A stretch of DNA of 64,000 nt from MGIIa-L3 sp038150305 (lineage in GTDB: Archaea; Thermoplasmatota; Poseidoniia; Poseidoniales; Poseidoniaceae), in NCBI GenBank assembly GCA_038150305.1, contig JAYOTG010000007.1, positions 1-64,000 on the forward strand, in the 5' to 3' direction. Each line of letters opens with the position of its first letter. Positions within the stretch are counted from its first letter, which is position 1. The position numbers and the translations under genes are program-made. Below the pieces are notes generated by a model that was given only the letters and a program-made list of their open reading frames with translations, searched no databases and was not told where the DNA came from. Shown piece by piece: positions 46,201 to 53,905 of the stretch.

Positions 46201-48727
46201 AGTGTTCACCAACCCAGGCTACAACACCATCCGCTTGACGCTCGACGGAAACTCTCCCCTCGTGCTTTCCGCCGACCCAATGGACGGCGTGGAACTCCAC
46301 GCGGCCACCGCTCAACCGATCAGCCTGGTGATTCAAGACTCCGTGGACCCACCGAATCAAATCAGCCTCCACTACTGGCTTGGATGCAAGGCGAGTCAGG
46401 CCATTGGATGCACCGACTACAACTTCGATGGACTGCCGCAAGCCGAGGAATACGAACTGAAGACGGTGTCCTCTCCCGAGGTTCGGGCGGGTGGCCTCAA
46501 CATTTTCGAAACCAGCATCGACGACTCGATGCTGGTCCACGGCCAACGCGTGTCCTTCTTCATCAGTGGAAAGGACGCACAAGACAACGTTGTGGCGATG
46601 GGTGGAGGCCCGGTGTGCCCAGAGGACCTTGGTTCGTCGCTCTGTGGCACACGACCCGGCGAGGTGCCTCCCGATTGGTCTGCAGACTTGGTGACCTACA
46701 CGGTCCGCGAAGAGTTCCAACCTGAACTCGATGCGGCCAACTCCACCATCGTCGGTCACGATGACGAGGCTCCCCTTCACCCCGGCGTGCCGTACACGGC
46801 ACAAATCAGCCTCTCTGATGGAAACGGATGGGATGACATCCAGCAGGTTCAGTTCGCCCTCGGCGGTGATTTTGATGACGATGACACGTCGATCTTCATG
46901 ACCCTCGCGCCAGGCGAGGACGGTCTGCCTGTGGCGCAGATGACCACCGGCGGAGAATACCTTGCCGTGAGCAACCTTTACTCCAGCGTGCAACTCGATG
47001 CAGATGATCCAAATTCGCTGGTCATCAGTGCCCTCTTCCAGTTGACGTGGAGTTTTCCTGAATCCTTTGACACGGACGGCGAGACCTTCGTGCGCCCCAA
47101 GGTCCGCGTCACGGACCAGCCATGCGGCTTGGAGCCAGACGTGCCCTGCTTCGAGGTGGAGGCCAGCCTTGGCAACAACTGGTGGAGCCTCGACAACGAC
47201 TTCCGCTTCGATACAGAGCAAGGACACATCCGCGCCGTCGAATTGAGGGACGGGACCAACCACTACAGCGAAGACTTCGATGAAACCATCATCGGAGCGG
47301 GTCAAGCCCTCCGCGTCACGGGCCGTGTGCTGTTTTCTGAAGACGAAACACCTGCACCTGCCGGTGCCTTCGACGTGACCTTTGGTGACTACGATCACGT
47401 GTGGGTCACCAGTCCGCGCGCAGACGGTGAGTTCTCTCTGGACCTCCTCGTGCCAAGCATCCGTTCGGGGTACCTGGACCTCAAGCTGGGTCTTGATGAC
47501 CTGCCGGGCCTTGCTCAAGACCAAACGGAGATCGTGCCCCGCGTTCAGTTCATCGTGGACAGTTCCTCGCCGACCCTTGCTGCCGTGACGCTGTCGCGCA
47601 TCGAGGCGGGTGATCCCCTGCCCATCGGACAAGCCAACGATTTGCTCGTGCAGCTCGAGACCCTTGACGACCATGGATTCGACACAGGAGAATCTGCCGT
47701 GCTTCACTACCGCGTGCGCGCGGGCGAAGCCGAAATCTCGCGTGGTGCGCTTGAACTCCCGGACACGACCCCCTTCGGTGAGCAGTTCTTCTGGAGCGGG
47801 AACCTCGACTTGACCGATGCTGGAGCGACCACGCTGCTTCCCACCTACATGGTGGACGTGTGGGTCTCGGGAAGCGATGCAGCAGGCAATCCCTTTGACA
47901 CGACGTCCAACACGGTCATGACGCCCTTCGCCACGTGGCCCTTGGCGTTGATCGGCCCATCGATTGACCTCGAAGCGACTTCAGCGATGTGGGATGACCC
48001 AAGTCCTGCTCCAAAGAGCGCGGCCGTGCTCGACATCCAGACCACCAACGAAGGCGGGAGCGGCGACATCGCGTTCGTGCTTCAACGACGACAGGACGCA
48101 GGCTTCTGGGCGGAAATCGCCCGTGAAGACCTGACCGCGAGTGCAGCCTCTGACGTCCAGGTCCAACTCTCTGTCATGGCCGACGGTGAGGTCGGTGACC
48201 GCCTCGAACATCGCTTGTTGCTGCTGGTGGACGGCGTTGAAGCCGATCGCGTCCCCCTTGCACCGCTCTTGCTCACCGAGGAGGTTGCACGCGACGGCGA
48301 TGCGCTGCGGGAAGACATCGGAGAGCAACGCTTCAGCCTCTTCCTCTACGTCATCACGATGATGTCCCTTTCCGCTGCTGTGTGGATGCTCGTCGTCTAC
48401 CGCCGTATGGCGTATGGTGACGAAAGCGTCGCCTCTGAAGACCAAACAAAGGTCGTGATGGCTGAGATGAGTGAGGCTCCGAAGGCGCTCCCCGAGTTGG
48501 CGGACCTCCCACCACCTCCCGGTTTGAACCTCGAAACCTCCACACCATTGCCGCCGGGACTGAACATGCCAGCAGCAGCAACTGTGGTTGAAGAAATGCA
48601 GCCGGAGCCGACCTACACCACCGATGACCCTCGAGGTTTGCCGCCAAAGCCGCCAACGGGCTTGCCCGACGGCTGGACCGAGGAACAATGGGCGCACTAC
48701 GGATGGTCCTACCTCGACGTCCAGTGA
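43292..48727 (+). CDS. Giant anchored surface protein with propeller-like N-terminal half and GWTEEQW tail
   Basis: An 1811-residue type I membrane protein. The signal peptide (APAVMLTLLMMLMSASPLLTAL) ends at NAEASG. The first 500 or so residues have repeating blade-like strands (HHDWIFVSTWS, YTGIAYDREDGTFWVAH, MVRGLEVQGNTFYMRC), suggesting a beta-propeller, followed by discoidin/Ig-like beta modules to about 1690. A single span (LFLYVITMMSLSAAVWMLVV) is followed by a cytosolic tail of about 110 residues that is Pro/Glu-rich and ends GLPDGWTEEQWAHYGWSYLD. N-x-S/T sequons are frequent. ATG 43292 is chosen over the listed longer frame because it gives a clean signal peptide and the TATA-like TTCAAAT at -30. 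A small protein gene follows after nine bases. Probably a major cell-surface or nutrient-binding protein; function unknown. Confidence 0.86.
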   Translation: MVDARSPSRKSIAPAVMLTLLMMLMSASPLLTALAPNAEASGVARHAYGFSDGSTEYVALYQGASPDTGAKVQIPVGAEVVDVSMTLSGASSTGWSSTSSSTTEDWQAGEGSGVDARSPVLTLQQATPTTEFFPHGLDTVIDPSSTAWHDNGSYAVRQPHTSNSTETRFSQQVQRTSSTLTPQGQGAVLKHHDWIFVSTWSSNNLSNVVKAHYPNNLTRAWGVTIDSTASACVLPQTHSSTYYGQYGFRDWALADDERLLAILSGYKYFYGSTAPTQYHRVLELDVSSDDEWVCTASYDISPQFGDYTGIAYDREDGTFWVAHNSQRRLVEYNMADGTWSRNSEMFSYSSSASSAWECGTTGQMVRGLEVQGNTFYMRCQKDSYYNDRDTLEAWSVSGTSTSLVPQSGIREISCLGYGLQWDGTRFVTMDSGYSTWSGKTLYYREFGTGWTYETIAAPGTTTWYGPVTTSVEDVLSVNTRVGWSAASIGDRVDHWVSADNGTHWSSVTANETIHFAHPGNELVWKAQMIGSSAVSWWVELEHDTEYASVGSWTSPSIPTGTKVGKVRPTWVADEPAGTSITVYVSNNDGTDWYEATNGQEIGFPTEAAGSALRYSIQLDTTDVTVTPSVTSFTLEYEEGYPDRPRIDVGNDGSYDWESLLFLNESSVDASDDSIVGQDVKDTPTLVSAFNDAIPDNGDGTVDITLAVKAASPGRIKISNLDVAYVMQTRAIGASLEGGMLAPDGAHRDLVIDVARGDDVTRVNRVDVTLQNSHGEDPTVQWSRGDQCSVLSDGGGVVHFDAGNCTSTSVSDSITRIRIPTLVDWSWNDEAAMEASITVVDPIGEKVTDWTTTGLDVRVENDIQLDGLRVFDETGRELYPLDWVRGGYNLSFAGKIHFEGSQLNPLGGEFNLRVLGQNVTYDGDPIGEPVVLATTSNPSFGEYNITFQSPLESAPGGMVFHVEAVDMANGSVFTNPGYNTIRLTLDGNSPLVLSADPMDGVELHAATAQPISLVIQDSVDPPNQISLHYWLGCKASQAIGCTDYNFDGLPQAEEYELKTVSSPEVRAGGLNIFETSIDDSMLVHGQRVSFFISGKDAQDNVVAMGGGPVCPEDLGSSLCGTRPGEVPPDWSADLVTYTVREEFQPELDAANSTIVGHDDEAPLHPGVPYTAQISLSDGNGWDDIQQVQFALGGDFDDDDTSIFMTLAPGEDGLPVAQMTTGGEYLAVSNLYSSVQLDADDPNSLVISALFQLTWSFPESFDTDGETFVRPKVRVTDQPCGLEPDVPCFEVEASLGNNWWSLDNDFRFDTEQGHIRAVELRDGTNHYSEDFDETIIGAGQALRVTGRVLFSEDETPAPAGAFDVTFGDYDHVWVTSPRADGEFSLDLLVPSIRSGYLDLKLGLDDLPGLAQDQTEIVPRVQFIVDSSSPTLAAVTLSRIEAGDPLPIGQANDLLVQLETLDDHGFDTGESAVLHYRVRAGEAEISRGALELPDTTPFGEQFFWSGNLDLTDAGATTLLPTYMVDVWVSGSDAAGNPFDTTSNTVMTPFATWPLALIGPSIDLEATSAMWDDPSPAPKSAAVLDIQTTNEGGSGDIAFVLQRRQDAGFWAEIAREDLTASAASDVQVQLSVMADGEVGDRLEHRLLLLVDGVEADRVPLAPLLLTEEVARDGDALREDIGEQRFSLFLYVITMMSLSAAVWMLVVYRRMAYGDESVASEDQTKVVMAEMSEAPKALPELADLPPPPGLNLETSTPLPPGLNMPAAATVVEEMQPEPTYTTDDPRGLPPKPPTGLPDGWTEEQWAHYGWSYLDVQ

Positions 48728-48736
48728 GGCTCGCCC

Positions 48737-49180
48737 ATGGTGTCGAACGACGTCGAGGGCATGGTGACGCTGACCGAACGGATGGTGCACCTCATTGGCC
48801 AATTGGGCATGCCCATCGTTGAGGTCGCCATCGTGCTTCAGCGGCGCATTACCTCCATGCTGGAACCACTTCAGGCATGGGCGGATCAGCAGGGAATCGA
48901 TCTGGAATCGCGGGTGCGCAACCCGTGGCCACTCGACGGGGGAAACGAGGACGGGGCCACGTCGGCGTTTACCCTTGATCGGCTGCTCGACCACGTGGAT
49001 GCCGACAGGATGGACATCCTCGATACCCTCATCCGCGTGACCCTGCAAGAGGTCGATGCAGACCTCATGCACGGCCTGCTTGCGCTTCGTCCGTGGGAAC
49101 ACCTCGTCCGCTCCCAACTGGCCGCGGCCGACGGTCCTGGTCGCCTGTTCTCGCCTCTGGACATACCTGACGACTTTTGA
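48737..49180 (+). CDS. Conserved-looking small helical protein, function unknown
   Basis: A 147-residue protein without a signal peptide or membrane span. It is mostly helical (MVTLTERMVHLIGQLGMPIVEVAIVLQ, LDTLIRVTLQEVDADLMHGLLAL) with two Trp-containing motifs (RNPWPLDG, LRPWEHLVRSQ). It begins nine bases after the giant surface gene and is probably translated from the same mRNA. I do not recognise the family. It could be a cytosolic partner of the surface protein's tail, but nothing in the sequence proves that. Confidence 0.68.
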   Translation: MVSNDVEGMVTLTERMVHLIGQLGMPIVEVAIVLQRRITSMLEPLQAWADQQGIDLESRVRNPWPLDGGNEDGATSAFTLDRLLDHVDADRMDILDTLIRVTLQEVDADLMHGLLALRPWEHLVRSQLAAADGPGRLFSPLDIPDDF

Positions 49181-49187
49181 GCGCGGG

Positions 49188-49194
49188 TTCAAAT
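49188..49194 (+). promoter_or_regulatory. TATA-like element for the metalloprotease lipoprotein gene
   Basis: TTCAAAT lies exactly 29 to 23 bases before ATG 49217. Confidence 0.5.
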
Positions 49195-49216
49195 CACGCG
49201 ACGCTAAGGTGTTCCC

Positions 49217-50005
49217 ATGCAGCGGGTCGTCCTCGCCCTCATGCTAACGAGCCTCATGCTTTTGCAGGGCTGCATCGGTGGGCTCCGAGATGGCCTTGCC
49301 GATGCCTTGCCGGAACAACGAGGGCAGCCTGGCAGCCTGACCTTGGCCTGCCTGTCGTCGAGCCGGTTCACGGAGATGGTGATTGAAATCGATCATGCGC
49401 CGGAGTACGCCCCTGAAGCTTCCACGGTTCAACTTCTGACCGAACGGCTCGGTGACGTGTGCGACAAGCCCGACGGGATTCGTGCGGTCATCACCGAGAC
49501 GGAATTCAACCACTCTGGCGCGTGGAGCGCCGACGATGTTCGGGATCAGGCCTTGGAGCACCGTGAGGCACCACCAATGGACGGCACCACGCTCCGTTGG
49601 CATCTGCTGTTCCCCGCGGGTGGTTACGACGACGACAGCGTCCTTGGCGTCGCCGTCAATGCTGCAGACGTCGCGGTGTTCCGCGACAGCATTGATGATG
49701 CGGAGAACATCCTGCGCCGGCCGAGCGCGGAGGACATCGAAAACAGCGTGACCTTGCACGAAGTGGGTCACCTGCTCGGGCTGGTGAACTTGGTGTACAC
49801 CTCGCCAAGGGACCATGAGGATCCAGATCATCCCGGCCATTCATCGAACGAGGATTCCGTCATGTATTGGGCGGTTGATTCCTCTTCGCTTGGTGCCATC
49901 TTTAGCGGGGAATTGCCCAATGATTTCGACGACGACGATCGGGCAGACCTGGAGGATCTTGCCTCGGGTGACCTCGAAGCGGAAGATCAGCTCTGGCGGC
50001 CCTAA
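49217..50005 (+). CDS. Putative zinc metalloprotease lipoprotein (metzincin-like)
   Basis: A 262-residue exported protein. The signal sequence ends in a lipobox-like LMLLQGC with Cys19 as the likely lipid-modified residue. The zinc motif is HEVGHLLGL at 181-189 (His181, Glu182, His185, with the Gly of metzincins). The canonical HExxHxxGxxH third ligand is displaced: candidates are His200, His205 or His208 in RDHEDPDHPGH. SVMYW at 214-218 resembles the Met-turn. The C-terminus has an Asp-rich stretch (NDFDDDDRADLEDL) as in matrixin-like proteins that bind calcium. It would act on extracellular peptides or surface proteins. The stop overlaps the convergent small membrane gene by four bases. Confidence 0.82.
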   Translation: MQRVVLALMLTSLMLLQGCIGGLRDGLADALPEQRGQPGSLTLACLSSSRFTEMVIEIDHAPEYAPEASTVQLLTERLGDVCDKPDGIRAVITETEFNHSGAWSADDVRDQALEHREAPPMDGTTLRWHLLFPAGGYDDDSVLGVAVNAADVAVFRDSIDDAENILRRPSAEDIENSVTLHEVGHLLGLVNLVYTSPRDHEDPDHPGHSSNEDSVMYWAVDSSSLGAIFSGELPNDFDDDDRADLEDLASGDLEAEDQLWRP

Positions 50006-50334
50006 TCGGCGAGTCCACCTCGTGCAACGATGGCCGTTGCCGCCCGCCACGCATCGAAAATCGACCACAGGTACAATCCAATCCAAAGCACCACCGTTAA
50101 CGCAAGTGGGATTTGCAGGAGGCCGAAATCAATCCCTTTGCGGTGTTCACGGTTGATGTGCTGTCCAAGGAAGAGAAACGGCACGGCCGCGAGCACCACC
50201 GTGAATAACGGTCGGGCAGAGCCCCATACGCCGATACCGAAGGTGATTTCCCGCCAGATTTCCTTGAGCAGGGTGAGCGGCCCGACGCGGTGGGGTGCCT
50301 CCACAGGGAGGGAGACCGTCAACTCCTCTCCCAT
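50002..50334 (-). CDS. Small membrane protein of unknown function
   Basis: About 110 residues with two hydrophobic stretches: ARPLFTVVLAAVPFLFLG, and a longer one covering LLQIPLALTVVLWIGLYLWSI. A charged loop (HINREHRKGID) lies between them, so both ends are probably on the same side. No family is recognised. The in-frame ATG at 50340 is two codons longer; I prefer 50334 because TTGAGAA then falls exactly at -29 to -23. It converges with the metalloprotease gene and is divergent from the pyroglutamyl-peptidase/Nudix fusion. Confidence 0.68.
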   Translation of the reverse strand: MGEELTVSLPVEAPHRVGPLTLLKEIWREITFGIGVWGSARPLFTVVLAAVPFLFLGQHINREHRKGIDFGLLQIPLALTVVLWIGLYLWSIFDAWRAATAIVARGGLAD

Positions 50335-50356
50335 GGTCAAGTGAACACCCGGTACC

Positions 50357-50363
50357 TTCTCAA
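50357..50363 (-). promoter_or_regulatory. TATA-like element for the small membrane protein gene
   Basis: TTGAGAA lies 29 to 23 bases before ATG 50334. The identical heptamer stands at the same distance before the COG1325 gene (start 51931). Confidence 0.43.
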
Positions 50364-50387
50364 CGTGTTGGCGACATGAGCGACGAA

Positions 50388-50394
50388 CTCAAGT
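50388..50394 (+). promoter_or_regulatory. TATA-like element for the peptidase/Nudix fusion gene
   Basis: CTCAAGT lies exactly 29 to 23 bases before ATG 50417. Confidence 0.43.
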
Positions 50395-50416
50395 TCCCTC
50401 CACCTGAGCAGCAGCC

Positions 50417-51409
50417 ATGCGCCGGGTGCTCATCACGGGCTTCGGTGCGTTTTCCAGCCATGCGACGAACCCAACGGAAGCTTTGGTCCAGGCCTGGCCC
50501 AACGTCATGGAGGTTCACGACCCGTGGAGCGACCAATCCGAGTCGGTTCATGTTGAGGCCCGTGTGCTCACGGTGGATGAAGACGGCTCTTCTGAGACCG
50601 CGAAGCGGCTCCAAGCGGGGGAATTATGGGACGCAGTCATCCACCTCGGGCTCTGCGGATCGTGCTCCAACGCGAGGTTGGAATGGCTTGGCAGGGATGC
50701 ATTTCAGATGCGTGAGGCAGACAACGCGGGCCGATGTGTCACCGATGCTCCAATCACGGGATCCGGAGACCTCGCTGCGGGTGTGGATCGGTCGCGCTTC
50801 GGACTCGAGGCCTGCGACCCAGACGCCACCTGGTCGGACGACGCAGGTGGATATGTGTGCAACGAAACCCTCCACCGGACCCTCGCTGCATGCGTGTCCT
50901 TGACGCGCCCCCCTCCGGTGCTGTTTCTGCACATCCCTTCAGCGTCAGCGTGGTCCTTGGACCGGAGTCGAGCGCTGGCTGAAGCCGTCCTCGCGCGCAT
51001 GCTCTTCCCGCCGGTGGTCGACGTTGCAGCAGGCGCGCTGTTCGAGGGGGAGCGACTTCTCGTAGCACGTCGCGGCGCCAACGAAGCGGCAGCAGGCCAA
51101 TGGGAGTTGCCCGGTGGCAAATTCGAGGACGGTGAATCCCTCGAGGAAGCGGTGGTCCGGGAATGGCAGGAGGAACTTGGTCTCGACGTCATCGCCGGCC
51201 GTCATCGAGGATCATGGTGGGGCCTGCGGCCGTGGTTACGGTACCGCATCAACGTCATCGAAGTGAGCACCTCCTCGCCTTTGCCGGTGGTGCTCGAATC
51301 GAACGCGCATGACGCCATCACGTGGTTTGGGCCAGCCGATGACGTTGACGCCTTTTCCTGGCTTGGGCCAGATCGTGATGTCGTGCTGACGCTGGTGCCT
51401 CGTCCGTAA
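50417..51409 (+). CDS. Pyroglutamyl-peptidase I-like (C15) domain fused to a Nudix hydrolase
   Basis: One 330-residue frame joins two enzyme families. Residues 1-200 match pyrrolidone-carboxylate peptidase: VLITGFGAF with NPTEALV (residues 4-24), IHLGL at 75-79 with Glu89 in ARLEW, the nucleophile Cys148 in GGYVCNETLHRTL, and His172 in LFLHIPSASA. The family removes N-terminal pyroglutamate from peptides. Residues 203-330 are a Nudix domain with a complete box: GGKFEDGESLEEAVVREW, continuing QEELGL (residues 233-256, Arg248, Glu249, Glu252, Glu253). Before the box are LLVARR and GQWELPG, as in MutT/CTP pyrophosphohydrolase types. Both active sites look intact. No separating stop or frameshift is seen. 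The gene is divergent from a small membrane protein and its stop abuts that of the COG1325 gene. I know of no described pathway joining these two reactions. Confidence 0.9.
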   Translation: MRRVLITGFGAFSSHATNPTEALVQAWPNVMEVHDPWSDQSESVHVEARVLTVDEDGSSETAKRLQAGELWDAVIHLGLCGSCSNARLEWLGRDAFQMREADNAGRCVTDAPITGSGDLAAGVDRSRFGLEACDPDATWSDDAGGYVCNETLHRTLAACVSLTRPPPVLFLHIPSASAWSLDRSRALAEAVLARMLFPPVVDVAAGALFEGERLLVARRGANEAAAGQWELPGGKFEDGESLEEAVVREWQEELGLDVIAGRHRGSWWGLRPWLRYRINVIEVSTSSPLPVVLESNAHDAITWFGPADDVDAFSWLGPDRDVVLTLVPRP

Positions 51410-51931
51410 TCAGCGCTCAAACCACGTGACGGCTTCCCCGTCCTCGTCCATGGCCCGTTCGTCGCCAAGTTGTCGAGGAACATGGGTGCGGCCGGGATGG
51501 TGGGTGGCAGCGAGCAGCCAATCTGCAAGCCCTTCGCCACGGATGTCGATGTCGAAGACGCCTCCGAGCGGGGCGTGCCCGGGAAGGCCAAACGTGACCT
51601 TTCCCGCCATGGCGGCCACGCGCTCAAGCGTGAAGGTAGTCGTGTCTCCCTCGAGGTTGGCGCCCATGGCGTCGAGTGCCGTATCGAGGATGCGCTGGTC
51701 GTGAAGTTTGGTCAACATGGTGTCCAGAGGCACGCGCTGCACTTCGAGGGTGATGTCCTGCTCGCTGGGATAGGTGGGCTTGGCGGGCCAAGCCACGTCT
51801 TGGGCGTCCGGAAACAAGGCGCGGAAGGCTTCCGCGATACGCTCGCCGTCCTCCGCCCCTCGGATTCGGGTTCGGACGCTGACCTCCAATCCCTCGTCGA
51901 CACCCGTGAGGCGAACCCTTGGGGCCGTCAT
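51410..51931 (-). CDS. UPF0201/COG1325 family protein (RNA-binding-like)
   Basis: A 173-residue archaeal protein with the COG1325 pattern: an N-terminal VSVRTRIRGAEDGERIAEAF and LFPDAQ, then the signature QRILDTALDAM, followed by TTFTLERVAAMAGKVTF and PLGGVFDIDI. The family has been proposed to be RNA-binding and possibly exosome-linked, on genomic context; this is not proven. The protein is longer at the C-terminus than usual (RTHVPRQLGDERAMDEDGEA). TTGAGAA stands at -29 to -23 of the start. It is divergent from the glycosyltransferase gene. Confidence 0.82.
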   Translation of the reverse strand: MTAPRVRLTGVDEGLEVSVRTRIRGAEDGERIAEAFRALFPDAQDVAWPAKPTYPSEQDITLEVQRVPLDTMLTKLHDQRILDTALDAMGANLEGDTTTFTLERVAAMAGKVTFGLPGHAPLGGVFDIDIRGEGLADWLLAATHHPGRTHVPRQLGDERAMDEDGEAVTWFER

Positions 51932-51953
51932 CGCTTCTCCGATGTGGCCTCGC

Positions 51954-51960
51954 TTCTCAA
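51954..51960 (-). promoter_or_regulatory. TATA-like element for the COG1325 gene
   Basis: TTGAGAA lies exactly 29 to 23 bases before ATG 51931, in the divergent gap shared with the glycosyltransferase gene. Confidence 0.43.
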
Positions 51961-51987
51961 TCCATTGGGCCTTCAGCGAGGGACATC

Positions 51988-51994
51988 ATCAAGT
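51988..51994 (+). promoter_or_regulatory. TATA-like element that selects the GTG start of the glycosyltransferase
   Basis: ATCAAGT lies exactly 29 to 23 bases before GTG 52017, matching the CTCAAGT and TTCAAGT elements at the same distance before 50417 and 57266. Confidence 0.43.
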
Positions 51995-52016
51995 CCGAAG
52001 TGGGCGAGCCACCGAC

Positions 52017-53039
52017 GTGAGTGCTTCGCCACGTTCGAGGATGGCGGTGGTCATCCCTGTGCTTGACGAGGTGAATCACTTGCCTCTGCTCTTGGCCGAC
52101 CTTGAGGCGCAAGACTTGCCGCCATCCGAATTCGACGTCCTCGTGCTCGACGGAGGCTCGAGCGATGGGACGCGCGCGTTGCTCGACCAACATGTGCCTT
52201 CGACTGCCCACGGTTTTGCCGTCCTGGAAAATCCGGGCAAAACCGTTCCTCACGCCAGGAACCTCGCGATGACGCATCTGAGCGATGACGTGGGTGTCGT
52301 GGTTGAATTGATTGGGCACGTTCGGATTTCGCCCAATCACTTGTCCAACCGAAAGCGGGCTTGGGAGGCTGGCCTTGCACGCCATGGCGATCGATTCGGG
52401 GCCTTGGGCGTGCGTGTGCTTGGGCCAGACCGACCATCGACCGTGGTCGAGGGCTGGGTCGACGGCGCGCTTCGCTCATCCCTCGGGCGTGGTGGCGGAC
52501 AGTTCGCCCACTTCACCGACGTAGGACCAACCAAAGTTCCCGCCTTTGCCTCACACAACAGGGCGGCCGTCGAGGCCGTCGGCGGTTGGGACGTGGCCTT
52601 TTCCACCAGTCAGGACAGTGAACTGGCCATGCGGCTCCGGCGTCACGGCTACGTCATGGAGCGGGACCCCTCGGTCAACGTGCGAATGAGTCGACGCACA
52701 AGCCTCCGGAGCCATTGGCGCATGGCCGTCAGGTACGGCTATTGGCGCGGTCGGTTGTTGCGGTCCTACCCAAGCAGGCTTGATCCGAGGGAGTTCGCTC
52801 CACTTTTCGGGGCGCTGTTGTGCGCGGTGCTTCTCATGACCGTCCGAATGTACGTGGCGGTCCCGGTTGGAGCATATGCGTTTGTTTTGCTGGGGGCTGG
52901 CCTGTTCTCTTCCTTGAGCAGAGGGCGCTTGAGTCATGCGTTTGGCGTACCGGTGTGCTTGGTGATGCTGCACACAGGTTTCACCGTCGGGCTTCTTCGC
53001 TCGCTGGTCGCAGGTCCCCCAAGGAAGCGAGACCGGTAA
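52017..53039 (+). CDS. Family 2 glycosyltransferase (ExoA-like) with membrane C-terminus
   Basis: About 340 residues. The GT-A N-terminus has MAVVIPVLDEVNHLPLLLADL and VLVLDGGSSDGTRALL, then KTVPHARNLAM. The segment VVVELIGHVRISP corresponds to the VDGHxxxxP motif of ExoA/succinoglycan-type enzymes, but the aspartate is replaced (E-L-I-G-H). Later motifs are VPAFASHNRAAVEAVGGWD and STSQDSELAMRLRRHGY (the ED/D-E-L base region). Two or three hydrophobic segments follow (LFGALLCAVLLMTV, VPVGAYAFVLLGAGLF). It would move a sugar from a nucleotide or dolichol donor onto a membrane-bound acceptor; glycan supply for AglB is an attractive but unproven role. GTG 52017 is preferred by its promoter spacing; ATG 52041 is eight codons shorter. 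Confidence 0.87.
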   Translation: MSASPRSRMAVVIPVLDEVNHLPLLLADLEAQDLPPSEFDVLVLDGGSSDGTRALLDQHVPSTAHGFAVLENPGKTVPHARNLAMTHLSDDVGVVVELIGHVRISPNHLSNRKRAWEAGLARHGDRFGALGVRVLGPDRPSTVVEGWVDGALRSSLGRGGGQFAHFTDVGPTKVPAFASHNRAAVEAVGGWDVAFSTSQDSELAMRLRRHGYVMERDPSVNVRMSRRTSLRSHWRMAVRYGYWRGRLLRSYPSRLDPREFAPLFGALLCAVLLMTVRMYVAVPVGAYAFVLLGAGLFSSLSRGRLSHAFGVPVCLVMLHTGFTVGLLRSLVAGPPRKRDR

Positions 53040-53087
53040 TGCAGCCCGGACGAACCTCTATGCCTGAACGGTGATGGTGGCAGGTTC

Positions 53088-53849
53088 ATGGCGGCCAGAA
53101 AGGGCATCTCTCAGGGGCTGCTCGTGACCCCCGTCATCATCGGGCTCGGGCTCGATGCCACCGTCACACCGCTCAATGCGATGCTGGATGTCTCCGCTTG
53201 GCTGCGTTGGGTCTACTATGGCGGGCTGGGTCTGATCGGCTTCGTGCTCTTTCGTCGTGCACGCATCGAGCGCGACCATGAGCATCGGCGCTCCGCGTCC
53301 CTCAAAGGACTGAAAACCGTCTTCAGAGCAGAGGAGCAAGGCTTGTGGGAGCGCAGCGATGATGCTCCTCCGGGTGGACCCCTCAGCGTTGAATCCGGAG
53401 CGAAGGTCGGGGGTCTGACGCGGGAGGGGAGCGAGGTCAACATCGGGACCGAGGTTGACGTCGAGACGATTCATGGCATGCGCATTCAGGCGAACGATGG
53501 CGTTCATCGAACTGTCGGAGCCACCGGGAAGGCCTCCGGCATGGACACCATGCTTGACGCGCTCGGTCGCGTGTTCCGACGTGGTGACGACCTCGCGGAG
53601 GATCGACATCAACGTCGCAAAGCAACCCTCCAGCAACGGGCCGAGGGAGACCCGTTGATCGCCGCGCGTCCCGTCGCGCCGGTGGCCATGGACGCAGGGG
53701 ATTTCGATGAAGTCACCACCACCCTCCAACCCGTGGCCGCGCCACCACCGCCGCCCGTCCACACGTGCGGTGCGTGTGGAGCCCAGCATGAGCCAGATGA
53801 CCGCTTCTGCCCGGCCTGTGGACATAACCTGCCACAGGTCCAAGCGTGA
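53088..53849 (+). CDS. Membrane protein with C-terminal zinc ribbon, function unknown
   Basis: A 253-residue protein. Two weak-to-moderate hydrophobic segments at the N-terminus (GLLVTPVIIGLGLDA, LRWVYYGGLGLIGFVLF) are followed by a long charged cytosolic region. That region holds helical heptad-like stretches (MDTMLDALGRVFRRGDDLAEDRHQRRKATLQQR), a Pro-rich linker (PVAAPPPPPVH) and a two-CxxC zinc ribbon (TCGACGAQHEPDDRFCPACG). The zinc ribbon probably serves as a protein- or nucleic-acid-binding tip at the membrane. A possible weak promoter (CTCTATG, -32 to -26) precedes it. dnaJ follows after 56 bases on the same strand. Confidence 0.77.
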   Translation: MAARKGISQGLLVTPVIIGLGLDATVTPLNAMLDVSAWLRWVYYGGLGLIGFVLFRRARIERDHEHRRSASLKGLKTVFRAEEQGLWERSDDAPPGGPLSVESGAKVGGLTREGSEVNIGTEVDVETIHGMRIQANDGVHRTVGATGKASGMDTMLDALGRVFRRGDDLAEDRHQRRKATLQQRAEGDPLIAARPVAPVAMDAGDFDEVTTTLQPVAAPPPPPVHTCGACGAQHEPDDRFCPACGHNLPQVQA

Positions 53850-53905
53850 TCTTCCACGGGCGTTGGGTTGAAGACGGCCCCCTGAGCCAACGGGACGGGG
53901 CCGAC

